Below, piece by piece: positions 11,093-20,508 of a DNA stretch of 64,000 nt; position 1 is the stretch's first letter; each line of letters starts with the position of its first letter. The notes under the pieces are model-generated. The model had not been told where the DNA came from, searched no databases, and saw nothing but the letters and a program-made list of their open reading frames with translations. Both the position numbers and the translations under genes were made by a program. The stretch is from Bidens hawaiensis (taxonomy: Eukaryota; Streptophyta; Magnoliopsida; Asterales; Asteraceae): assembly GCA_021521415.1 (NCBI GenBank), contig JAIQDT010008993.1, positions 1-64,000 of the forward strand. Direction: 5' to 3'.

Positions 11093-13716
11093 TGTGACAC
11101 TCGTCAATTTCAGGTTAACTCCGTTAATCCAAAATCGTCAAATAACGCACATCTCATTACATTTAAACTAGGGTTTTAAATGACGCTTGACAATTGCTAC
11201 ATATGTAGTCTTTCGGGATTGCACCGAAACGCAAACGAGTTGACGCAAACCTTTGGTGAATAAATGAACAACATCCAAACAATAATTATTTGATAATTAT
11301 GTGTTAGGCTTATGTGCTATTTGATAATATTGGATAAAACATTAACTCAAGATGCAAACAAGTTACTTATGCTAGAAAAGTAATAATTAGAAGTTGAGGG
11401 GCCTTGGTGTAACATATTATTATTATTAATAATACAAAACCCTAACTCCCTCCCTCTCCCTCTCATACGATCGGCCCCTCCCCCTCCCTCTCATTCTTTG
11501 CGACGGCAGCCACCACCACCACCATATCCCTCCCGTTTTGTCTTGGTTCTTCATAATCGGAGCATCCCGCACTCGTTTCTAAGAATCTCTCACCTTTCTC
11601 TTGGTTTTTTCTGTGTTTTTAAGGTATAAACATGAAACCCTAACTTTGTAAATCATGTATTAAGTGTTCTTATGCTTGGTATGGATTAGATGATGATTGA
11701 TTATGCGTTGGTTATTGATTTAGATGATCATATGTGATTTTGAACGGTGAAAGAATGTTAAATCATTGATTGTCTGTAAACCCTAGAGGGTTACTATTGA
11801 TTTTTATGGATAATTATGTTTATTGCATGTTTGAGGATATGTCGTATGCTTAGGATGCATGCTAGACGATTGTGTGTGCTTGCTGAGTTTTGACAGCAGA
11901 GATAACTAAACTTGAACGACGTGTAACTTGTTAAATATAAAACCAAACTGGATTAATTATGAGTCTAAAAGGTAGTGCTCTGAGTCTAGTTTTCAGAAAA
12001 CCCAACCACGCCTAATTTGGAAGTGTTTTGGTTACTCAAACGATTTAAATGTGATCAAAGGTCAAAACTGGTACTGGACAGATTGTAAGTTATGTTTAGA
12101 CAACTGTAACTAAATGTTAATGTGGTAATTGGTCGAGATTGTTAACACTACAGTGTACTAGGTTGAGTCTAGTTTCTCTAAAGTCTAAGTTTGTAATTTT
12201 TGGACGAGTAAAAGTTAACTTTTATTATTTTACAAAACTGAAGTGCAAGTCTGAATTGTGAGACCTGCTGTTAGGCTGTTTTGTAATTATCATATCTCAT
12301 GAACTACAAGACCAAATGGGTTGGTTCCACTTCTGGAAGTTAACATGTTGAGTTAAGAACCTAAACTAATTGGTCTTGCATTAATTGGATTTTTCATTTA
12401 ACGGTAATAATAAATATCGTTCTATTGCGCATGATTTTGACTGCTGTGAGTTTGCTGTAATGTTTTGGTCTTTGTGAGTAAACTATGTGGAATAAAAATA
12501 CAATAAAAATAGTTCTGGAAACCTAACTCATGTGTGCTTTTGTGACGATTTTTGGTGAATTAATTGATATGCTATGATCTATTTAATAGAGTAATCTTTC
12601 AAGTAGAATTCTGTCTTGATAAAACTAGCTGCTGAACTATGTGAAAATACATGAAACATGCTTGTTGTTAAATAATTGCTACGTTTTTGACCAAATTGAT
12701 TGCTAGTAATGTACAATATTAATACTTGACACATAAGTAGTCATTCACGCATGTAACATATCACAAATGTGTTTGTTGAGTCACACACAATTCACAAACG
12801 AAACACGAAACGTATCTTGTGCATAGGTATTATGTGCCGAGTCAAGAGACTCAATAATAGTTCGAATACTTAGAAAATCTCATTCTTGTTTTAGAATGCT
12901 AGTGAGGATTTTCTGTGACGCGCATCTCTTGATTGACTTGTTTTTGAGTTCTTCGCAAACAGTGAGTTTCACGTTCCCCTTTTACTCTTTTAAACGCTTT
13001 TACTTGGGGAAGAATGCATACTCCAAAATGCTTTAGATTTTGTTATTTAGTTATATATCACTTGTAAAGGCTAAGTGGCAAACGAAACAACTAAAGTCCT
13101 TCATAACATCGAACCGTTTAGTATTGGATAATAGCGAGTCACTGTTGAGTTGTATTACTGGGTTTGACAAACCCCACCCAACGCTAAACTCGACTGGAGG
13201 TCAAGCGGGTGTAATCTTGGCTAACACATTTACCATGGTCTGGATAGACCTGGTGGCAAGGCAATTGATAAACAGTCAGCTTCGGTGTCGAACACTTAGT
13301 AATACTTGCTTTATAGGCTAGCTACCTATAGATATATAATTGATTTAACATTATCTGATAACGCAAACGCAAACGCTTTATTTATATAAACTTGTGAACT
13401 CACCAACCCCGTGTTGACACTTTTAGTATGTTATTCTCAGGTAGTCGAGGCGGGCGCGCGGTATAGGATCATGCATTACCTTGAACTCTATTGTTTATGC
13501 AAACTTGTTTTTAAACTGATATTAATTGGGTTTTTAAATCGTCCAGCGTGACGCAACACTTGGTTTATGATTTTACGCTTCCGCACTTATTTACACTTAA
13601 ATGTTTTCGTGGTTTGAAAACTTTACTTATGGTTTGATTATAACTAATGATTCCGATCCTGTTAGTTCACACCCTCTGACGGTAAAACTCCGTTAGTGGA
13701 TTTTGAGGGTGTGACA
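11093..13716 (+). repeat. 3' LTR of D2 (2624 bp)
   Basis: Begins TGTGACACTCGTC after the PPT and ends GAGGGTGTGACA. The end matches D1's LTR stub next to its PBS, which confirms the boundary. The long, AT-rich, non-coding LTR is normal for Tekay elements. A pyrimidine-rich stretch (CTCCCTCCCTCTC near 11450) and a tract of ACC repeats lie in the first part. The short open frame at 13040-13321 inside it is not credible as a gene. Confidence 0.88.
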
Positions 13717-14009
13717 AAAACAAGTATTACTAAGTGTTTGACACCGAAGCTGACTGTTTATCATATGCCTTGCCACCATGTCAACCACGACCATAGTAAT
13801 GTGTTAGCCAAGATTACACCCACTCGACCTACAGTCGAGTTTAGAGTTGGGTGGGGTTTGTCAAACCCAGTAGTACTACTCAACAATGACTCGCTATTAT
13901 ACAAATACTAAACGGTTCGATGTTATGAAGGACTTTAGTTGGTTTGTTTGCCACTTAGCCTTATAAGCGATATATAACCAATAAAAAAATCTAAAGTGTT
14001 TGGAGTATG
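13717..14009 (-). repeat. Inverted LTR fragment abutting D2's LTR end
   Basis: 13722-14009 is the reverse complement of D2's own LTR segment of about 13017-13308, with scattered differences. It begins immediately after the terminal TGACA of D2. The simplest reading is that this is the remaining piece of D1's 5' LTR, the target into which D2 integrated in the opposite direction. Confidence 0.82.
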
Positions 14010-16016
14010 TTATGAAGCGTGAACCCACATACCTTGTTGATGACAAATTAAGAAAGGCCCGGTATAGTGATGGCCAGCTACTTAAGACGATAAATGGTCG
14101 GATAAAGGCTGGTATAATGGTATTGGGTATCATTAGAGATAGATCAGGCTTATCAACCAAGAGAGCAGCTAGAAAAACACATGCAGTGGACCAATATTCT
14201 GTTTTATTGGTATTATAAGGACAAAGATATTGTCTATGTAATATTGGGAAACACATGGGGGCAGAACATAGGAGTGGGACTTTAATCATAGGATGAAAGA
14301 AAAGAATGTATCAGTCACTTGTGTTAGATCCCAACTTGAGAAGCAACCATTTCCTTTCTAATTTGCTGATAACTGCATATATATATTTATATATGATTTT
14401 CTTTTTGGTTTTAATTAATGATTATTGTTAGTTAAACACTTAATAATCAAATATTGCCCTCAAAAGTGTTACAATAGTTATACTTAACATGTATGTAATG
14501 TGTGTTGACAATTGATTTCCCTAGCCTGAGATCTGTCCCATTTTCTTGGATTCCATATATTCTTTCGTTATTTATGCAAAATGCACCCCACACAATCACC
14601 CATTCATAGTGTTTTTTGATTTTTCTTTTTTCATATTTTTATGTGTTACATTGTTTCGGTCTCATTAGGCCAACTCGGAGGAGGCGCAGGTGGGCGATTG
14701 CTGCTCACCCCGCCCACCCTTGGATTTTGGAGGATTCTTAGGGATGGCCCTGAGTCTCATTTTTTATTTGGGACCCTCCATTGATCCGGCAATCACATTT
14801 TACAAGCAACTACTTAGGCGAGATGTGATCACGGGAGGCGATAAGATGTTATGTCCAACATTAAGCTTAGTTTTTTTTAATTGTTTTTATTCAATTCAAT
14901 ACTTGGTTTAATTTGCAAGCTCACTTCTATACCATCAAGTTTATAACCAAAGTTTGATTTTAATATTGGTTTCGATTGTCTATAATCTATCAAGACTATA
15001 TGAAAGAAAAAATTAAGAGAAAATTATACGAATAACTGCGGATATATATGTCAGCTTTCATGTCCAACAATATTTATCTCCATAATCACACAACACACTC
15101 AATTATTTTACATATTTACTTCATATGTTCTTACATCATCAAAATATATCGAATATCATAAGTTATTTTCTTTTTTGTTTATACTTGTACACAAAAACAA
15201 AAATGCGTCCTATTCCAAAAAGAACTTGTACACAAAAAGGTTGTCGAGTTTCTATATTTTGTTTTCAATGTATCCAATTCATTTTCACATGTATACCTCA
15301 TTTTCTTAACGCGTAACAGGATTCATTTTGATCTGAATCAAAATAACCCAGCCTTTTGAATCGACCTATTCCGACCCTAACATGTTCTGATCCAAATCCG
15401 TTCTGACGCGTGACCAAAACCCACCCAACCCAACCCATTTGCTACTTTGCCGGTCCTAGTTATTATGATGATTTTCTTAAAAATTATATCTGTTTTTGCC
15501 GCCAATAAATTCCTGTGATTGATCGGAAACAAAAGAAGGTTAGACGTAAATCAAAATAAAATGAACCCTTTGAAGGATCACAAATGAAACACAAACAAAA
15601 AAGAATAAAACAAATATCACGACAATGACAGTCTGCCTTCCAGCTAAGCGAGCTGGTTCCTTACTCGGCTTATGTGGCTTGGCTTAATTAAAGCCAACCG
15701 TCATTCTGCAAAACTCCGAAGCTTCGTGAATCCGCCGCTGTTTGATTGCAAGTATTAGTTTTCTAGTTTAAGGTTAATTACACGTGCTTTTTGTCTTGTA
15801 GTGCTATTACTTTGAACCAGATTTATTAAAGAAAACAATAAAATAAGTTATAAGCTACATGTTATACGAACATAGTTGAATAATAATAGACCATAAAAAG
15901 GGAGACCAACCCACTTAAATAACCAGATTGTATCACGAGAGACAAGCCGACTAAAGGGCTAAGTCTTAGCCGTTAATTTTTGGGCAATGATAAAAGTAAA
16001 AACTAAGTCTGGACCA
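14010..16016. other. AT-rich intergenic DNA, no recognised gene
   Basis: No convincing gene. Open frames at 14000-14218 (plus) and up to 14289 (minus) overlap each other and part of the LTR fragment, and I do not recognise their products. A GC-richer island at 14665-14870 also gives an unrecognised frame. At 15310-15450, AACCCAACCCATTTGCTAC-like sequence resembles the ends of hAT-type elements, but no matching partner end was found. Confidence 0.5.
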
Positions 16017-16024
16017 ATCAAAAT

Positions 16025-16497
16025 CAATGTTTGAAAAGTCGTTAGGCGGCTGACTCCCTTGGAGGAAGTACTCGGAGTACTCGGGGAGTACTCAGAGAGT
16101 ACTCGGACATGGTAAATATAAAGAAATTAATATTTGGTTATTATATATATGTCAAATATCATAAGTTTACTAATATTTATAACAAAATAGATGAATATCA
16201 ATATAAATAAAAGAAATATATATCTAAATATAAAATATTCAAAAAATTACTAATCATTAATTAAAAAAAATGATATTTGTTCTATAATATTATTGAAATA
16301 ACAATTATGTTTTATTTTTTTGAGTCAAAATCGGCCCAAGTTCACCGATAAGATGTGATTCTGGTTGAGGTTGATCACATTTGACCGATTCTTAGCAACT
16401 AGGCGGATTTACAAATACTCGCCTCATTGACATACCTTGTAGCGAGTACTCGGAGAGTACTCGGCCTCGGCCTTGTAATCCTACTTTTACAACATTG
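16025..16497. mobile_element. hAT-type MITE with 8-bp target duplication
   Basis: A 473-bp element with terminal inverted repeats CAATGTTTGAAAAGTCG on the left and CAATGTTGTAAAAGTAGG on the complement of the right end. It is flanked by the perfect 8-bp direct repeat ATCAAAAT (16017-16024 and 16498-16505). Subterminal AGTACTCGG motifs occur on both sides. No coding capacity. TIR sequence and TSD length fit non-autonomous hAT elements. Confidence 0.85.
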
Positions 16498-16768
16498 ATC
16501 AAAATATGACATGTGTTTCAAATATGCTAAATTTAGCCTACAAGTTTACATTTTTAGCCGTTTGTAAGTAATCGTCCTAAACAGACCATATTTTATACAG
16601 GTGTGCGATCTTTTTCAATAGGTTATGTGCATTATAAGTTTATTAAAGTCTAGAAACTATAATAAAATGAAATGAATATGTTATATGAAGAAGGGTGTGA
16701 CTTAGTGATTACTCGATCCCATGTAAAATAAGAATAAGAAAGCAGGAAAAAAAGTGAAGGACGGTTTG

Positions 16769-17812
16769 TGAAGAGGTAGGTCCCAGCAAAGGTGGTTAGG
16801 ACCCGCAAGACTTCCTTAAAAGGAGACGTCTGCGCAGTTGAACACGCAAGACTCCTTAAACGGACGTCTGCGCAGTTGAACCCGCAGACTTCACCATAGG
16901 GACGTCTGCGCCGCGACCTACCAAACCCGCAGGACCCACCACGCTCAGAGTTGTGACGACCTCACATGCGGTACGCAAGCTGGTCCCGCAGGAAATGCCT
17001 CCCTATGGTTTCCAAGTATCCGCCTGTTCCCGCAGGTGCGGATACCCGCCATTAGGGACTGGCCACCCGCGCAGCATGGCTACACGCATAAGGCTCAAAC
17101 TCATAATAATTCAGTAGTCACCTGAAGAAGAAATGAGCAAAGCCGGGAACATTCCCGCATAAATGCGGGAGGGGGAAAACTCCCGCCTAAATGAGCCAGT
17201 CCGTATAATAATGGAGGATCTTTTGTGTGATACCTGACGAGGTATGGACAAAAGATCTGACCAACGATACGACAGCTCACTGACAGCAGCATGGCAGACA
17301 ACACGCCACAGCACTGTGACCAATAGCCGCTGCCTGCTCACCAACTCCTGCCATACCACGTGCCTAGCCTGTAGTTGGTGGAAAAGGAAAAGTGAACAGC
17401 ACGCCTGGTCACTGTCAGCCGCTGCCTATCCACCAATTACCAGCAGAGCACGTGTGTAGGCCACAGTTGGCAGAGTAGTAGGCCGGCTAAACCTCCTTGG
17501 AAACCCACCTTCGGCTATAAAAAGACATCAAATGGTATTATCATTTCATCATCTAATATCTTGTATAATTTACCTGATAACTGCTCTAGCATTAATAATA
17601 TACTTTTATATTCAAAGAGTAATATAGACTGATTCTCACGCCGGAGGGTGGTCACAAGGAGGAACCCCCCCTCTTTCTTAGTGACGAGCTCACGGTGTCT
17701 GTTTTGCAGGTTATCGGAAGAACCATCTTGCCGGAATTAACCCCTCGTGGGAAACGTCTATCTAACCCTCAGGTTACTCGTAATCTGTCGGGGTTCGACT
17801 GGTGTTTCTTCA
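16769..17812 (+). repeat. 5' LTR of element A
   Basis: 1044 bp, starting TGAAGAGGTAGG and ending GTTTCTTCA, giving the inverted terminal pair TGAAGA/TCTTCA shared by A, B and C. It contains GC-rich direct repeats (GACGTCTGCGC), a G-box-like CCACGTGCC near 17356, and a TATA box. Confidence 0.93.
17516..17524 (+). promoter_or_regulatory. TATA box of element A LTR promoter
   Basis: TATAAAAAG in the context CGGCTATAAAAAG. The same position in the 3' LTR is 25815. Genomic RNA probably starts about 30 bp downstream, near 17545-17555. Confidence 0.65.
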
Positions 17813-17813
17813 T

Positions 17814-17831
17814 TGGCGCCATCCGTGCATA
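17814..17831 (+). other. Primer-binding site of element A
   Basis: TGGCGCCATCCGTGCAT lies one base after the LTR end. The TGGCGCC core is the type used by Tat/Athila elements and is shared with B and C. The exact tRNA was not determined. Confidence 0.75.
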
Positions 17832-17878
17832 AAGCTATAACTTTATTTTTCTCCAGTTTTTTCAAAATTTCTGGAAAG

Positions 17879-19318
17879 ATGGTTAAGGATACTCCGGTCC
17901 CAAAACCGAGTAACCAAGAGACTCCGGTAATTATGACCCCAACTATAAGGGGGAATACAGAGTACACAAACTTTACGAACACTACCCCAGCTACCCAAGC
18001 CGGGGCAAGTGAAGTAAATAATCAGACACTGGGATTCACCGATACCCAGTTAGAAAATCAACAGACGAGGCTCCCCTGCCAAACACTCGATGAGGTTAAA
18101 GCGTGGGCCGAAGCACGTCAAAAAGAGTTCCAAGCTGAGTTGGATGAACGTTTACGTTCACTCCAACAAGTGGAAGAATTCGAATACGACGATGATTCGG
18201 AGGAATCCGAGGAAGACGCGAACCCTCGTCATAGGGCGAAAGAGAAGCGTAAAGAAACGGATTCCCAACCGAGAAGGCGTTTTGGAGAAGCATTCAGTCC
18301 AATAAACGTGGGCAACAGCCCACGGGACTTCTCCAAAACATTCACGCCAACTGCGGCAAGGGCGGGAACATCCAAATTCGCAAGGGACATTGCGGCAGCA
18401 ATCGCCCCAAGAAGTGCCAAACAGATGTCCAACATAGGCACGTACGATGGTATTTCTGACCCTGACGATCACTTGAACAGATTCATCGCGGGGGTGACCG
18501 TCAGTAACTGGACGGAACCCACGTGGTGTTATATGTTCCAAATGACGCTGGTCGGGGCAGCTAGAGCGTGGTTCGACCGTCTGCCGGTCCACCACATCTA
18601 CGATTGGGCAGACTTCCAACAGAAGTTCAGCCAACACTTTAGTCAGCAAAGAAAGTACACTGAGGAGCAGTGGACAATCCTCAAGTGCGTCCGAGAGGAG
18701 GAAGAATCTTTGCCTGACTTCATCACTCGCTTCAACTCGAAGAAGCTAAGCCTGGGCAACGTTAGCGAAGATCTCGTTCGCGCCGCTTTCATCCAGGGCG
18801 CAAACGACCCGGAACTCATCCGCACCCTGACGGGCAAAGATGGCATGCCATCCACATGGGATGCCATCATGACCGCAGCTAAACGCTTTGCGGAAACCGA
18901 GAGGCAACTGGGTAGAGATCTTCCACAGAGCACGAACCTCTACACCCAGAAGACGAGGGAAAACAACGTCCTTACCGCCCGATTAAACAAAAAGCGGAAG
19001 CTGGGCATTTGGCAGTCAAGTGTAAATTTTGACACCCCGTCCGGTTTCCAACATCGGTTGGGCGGAAGAGATAACGTGAAACCGGAGAAGAACTCCAGGT
19101 GGACGCCACTCACAAAGAGTGTGACCGAGATATTCGCCACGGAGGAGCTCCCGTGGCCAAAGGCTCCGTTTATCCGGCATCGCCACAACGCTGATCGGAG
19201 AAAGTATTGTGATTTTCACAAAACCAAAGGCCACAACACTGAAGAATGCTTAGACGTAAAGGACTTGGTCGAAGCATTTGTCAAGGATGGGACACTCGCG
19301 CACCTTGTGGCGAAGTGA
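17879..19318 (+). CDS. Gag protein of element A
   Basis: A 479-codon intact frame. I chose the ATG at 17879 (MVKDTPVPK), after the PBS, because the longer frame would begin inside the LTR. The N-terminus is Ser/Thr/Pro-rich and is followed by an acidic helix. A retrotransposon gag core follows (GISDPDDHLNRFIAG, WCYMFQMTLVGAARAWF, LPDFITRFNSKKLSLG, RAAFIQGANDPELIRTL). A zinc-knuckle variant CDFHKTKGHNTEEC lies near residue 445, and the frame stops about 30 residues later. In element C the polyprotein continues from this point into protease, so A ends exactly at the gag boundary. The product should form particles and bind RNA. Confidence 0.9.
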   Translation: MVKDTPVPKPSNQETPVIMTPTIRGNTEYTNFTNTTPATQAGASEVNNQTLGFTDTQLENQQTRLPCQTLDEVKAWAEARQKEFQAELDERLRSLQQVEEFEYDDDSEESEEDANPRHRAKEKRKETDSQPRRRFGEAFSPINVGNSPRDFSKTFTPTAARAGTSKFARDIAAAIAPRSAKQMSNIGTYDGISDPDDHLNRFIAGVTVSNWTEPTWCYMFQMTLVGAARAWFDRLPVHHIYDWADFQQKFSQHFSQQRKYTEEQWTILKCVREEEESLPDFITRFNSKKLSLGNVSEDLVRAAFIQGANDPELIRTLTGKDGMPSTWDAIMTAAKRFAETERQLGRDLPQSTNLYTQKTRENNVLTARLNKKRKLGIWQSSVNFDTPSGFQHRLGGRDNVKPEKNSRWTPLTKSVTEIFATEELPWPKAPFIRHRHNADRRKYCDFHKTKGHNTEECLDVKDLVEAFVKDGTLAHLVAK

Positions 19319-19611
19319 GCGTCGAGCAGGCTGATGCGTGAACCCCAGCTGGGGAAACGCACGAATAAAAATCGCAGCTTCAACGGAGACTACATACTGC
19401 GTAAACAACGAGATCCCGAACAAGATACATGTTGGCTCGATGGTGCTCCCATCCAAGCCACGCCTAATGGGAGCTCAATTACACAGTTCGTATGTAGATC
19501 AATTCCAAATTTGTAAAGAAAAGGCCTAGAGCCACTTCTAATGGAAACGATTCTCCTTCAAATTGAAGCTGATGATTTTACATTTATATTTTATGAACTT
19601 TGCACATGGAG

Positions 19612-20275
19612 ATGCCGGTATCCGCCGCATCAAGTGAAGAATCGTTGCGCAGGGAAGGCGGCAAAACCCGCACAAACCCAAAAGCATCAAACCTTCACGC
19701 AGGTCAGTTAAAGGGGAAAGGTTCAGCCATCCCACTATGTGAAAGTGCCGGTATATCCGCATGAATCCTGGTAGAGGAAGCTGAACACTAACCTATTAAC
19801 AACCACGCGTTGAACGGTCGATTCGAACACTAATGCCGGTAGTCATCGCATCAAGAAGAGTCATTGCGTGGGGAAGGCGGCAAAACCCGCATAAACCCAA
19901 AAAACGACAGAACCTTCACGCAGGTCAGTTAAAGGGGAAAGGTTCAGCCATCCCACTATGTGAAAGTGCCGGTATATCCGCATGAATCCTGGTAGAGGAA
20001 AGCTGAACACTAACCTATTAACAACCACGCGTTGAACGGTCGATTCGAACACTAATGCCGGTATTCACCGCATCAAGTGAAGAATCGTTGCGTGGGGAAG
20101 GCGGCAAAACCCGCATAAACCCAGAAAATGACAAGACCTTCACGCAGGACAGTTAAAGGGGAAGAGTTTAGCCATCCTACCAAGTGCAAGTGCCGGTCCT
20201 ATCCGCACACTCACAAAGGGGGAAGCAAAACTTCAACCTACTGTCAACCACATTCAAGGTTAACTTATTCTAAAC
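19612..20275 (+). repeat. Tandem repeat TR1 of element A (three units of about 221 bp)
   Basis: Units start at 19612, 19833 and 20055 with ATGCCGGT, followed by CGCATCAAG, GGGAAGGCGGCAAAACCCGC, CTTCACGCAGGTCAG and ACAACCACGCGTTGAACGG-like blocks. The last unit diverges towards its end. The array lies between the gag stop and the 3' end of the antisense gene, where element C has its pol region. Element B has the same array. Confidence 0.9.
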
Positions 20276-20508
20276 ACTTGGGAAATCGCTAATTTAAACT
20301 AAGTATGCAAGTCATATAAGGTTTATAAAGCAATGAACCCAAAGGAAATAACAGTCTTATCCACAAAAAGATTTGTATTTCACAAAAGATATATTACAAG
20401 AATGGCCGGGTAACTACCCGCCTACAAAACAAAATCTAGTCTATCCTAGCAGCAGGAAGGGATCTTCAGAATCAAGCTTCAGGACCACTTCTACTTGGAC
20501 CCGCCCCA

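Larger units (their letters stand above)
5337..13716 (+). mobile_element. Ty3/gypsy chromovirus (Tekay/Del-type), copy D2, lacking its 5' LTR
   Basis: Plus-strand element with leader, pre-gag ORF remnant, gag, protease, RT, RNase H, integrase with chromodomain-like tail, PPT and a complete 3' LTR. The 5' LTR and PBS are missing: the sequence starts inside the leader, directly fused to D1's LTR stub. Gag to RNase H is broken by several indels, while integrase is one long frame. Its left part is the inverted partner of D1. Confidence 0.92.

Noticed and set aside
14690..14911. A 73-codon frame in a GC-richer island
   Set aside because: No recognisable domain. The complement contains CAGGGCCATCCCTAAGAA, vaguely like a hAT end, but no partner end or target duplication was found.
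15310..15450. A possible hAT end (AACCCAACCCATTTGC)
   Set aside because: Only one end is visible and no duplication could be matched, so no element was called.
17747..17878. Extended N-terminus of the element A gag frame
   Set aside because: It begins inside the LTR and crosses the PBS. The ATG at 17879 is shared with B and follows the PBS.
18158..18649. Minus-strand frames opposite gag in A (and the same in B at 36347-36976)
   Set aside because: Shadow frames of the gag coding sequence, with no domain and no promoter.
19612..20275. A CRISPR-like array in the spaced repeats of elements A and B
   Set aside because: These are long plant tandem repeats inside retrotransposons, without short unique spacers or cas genes.
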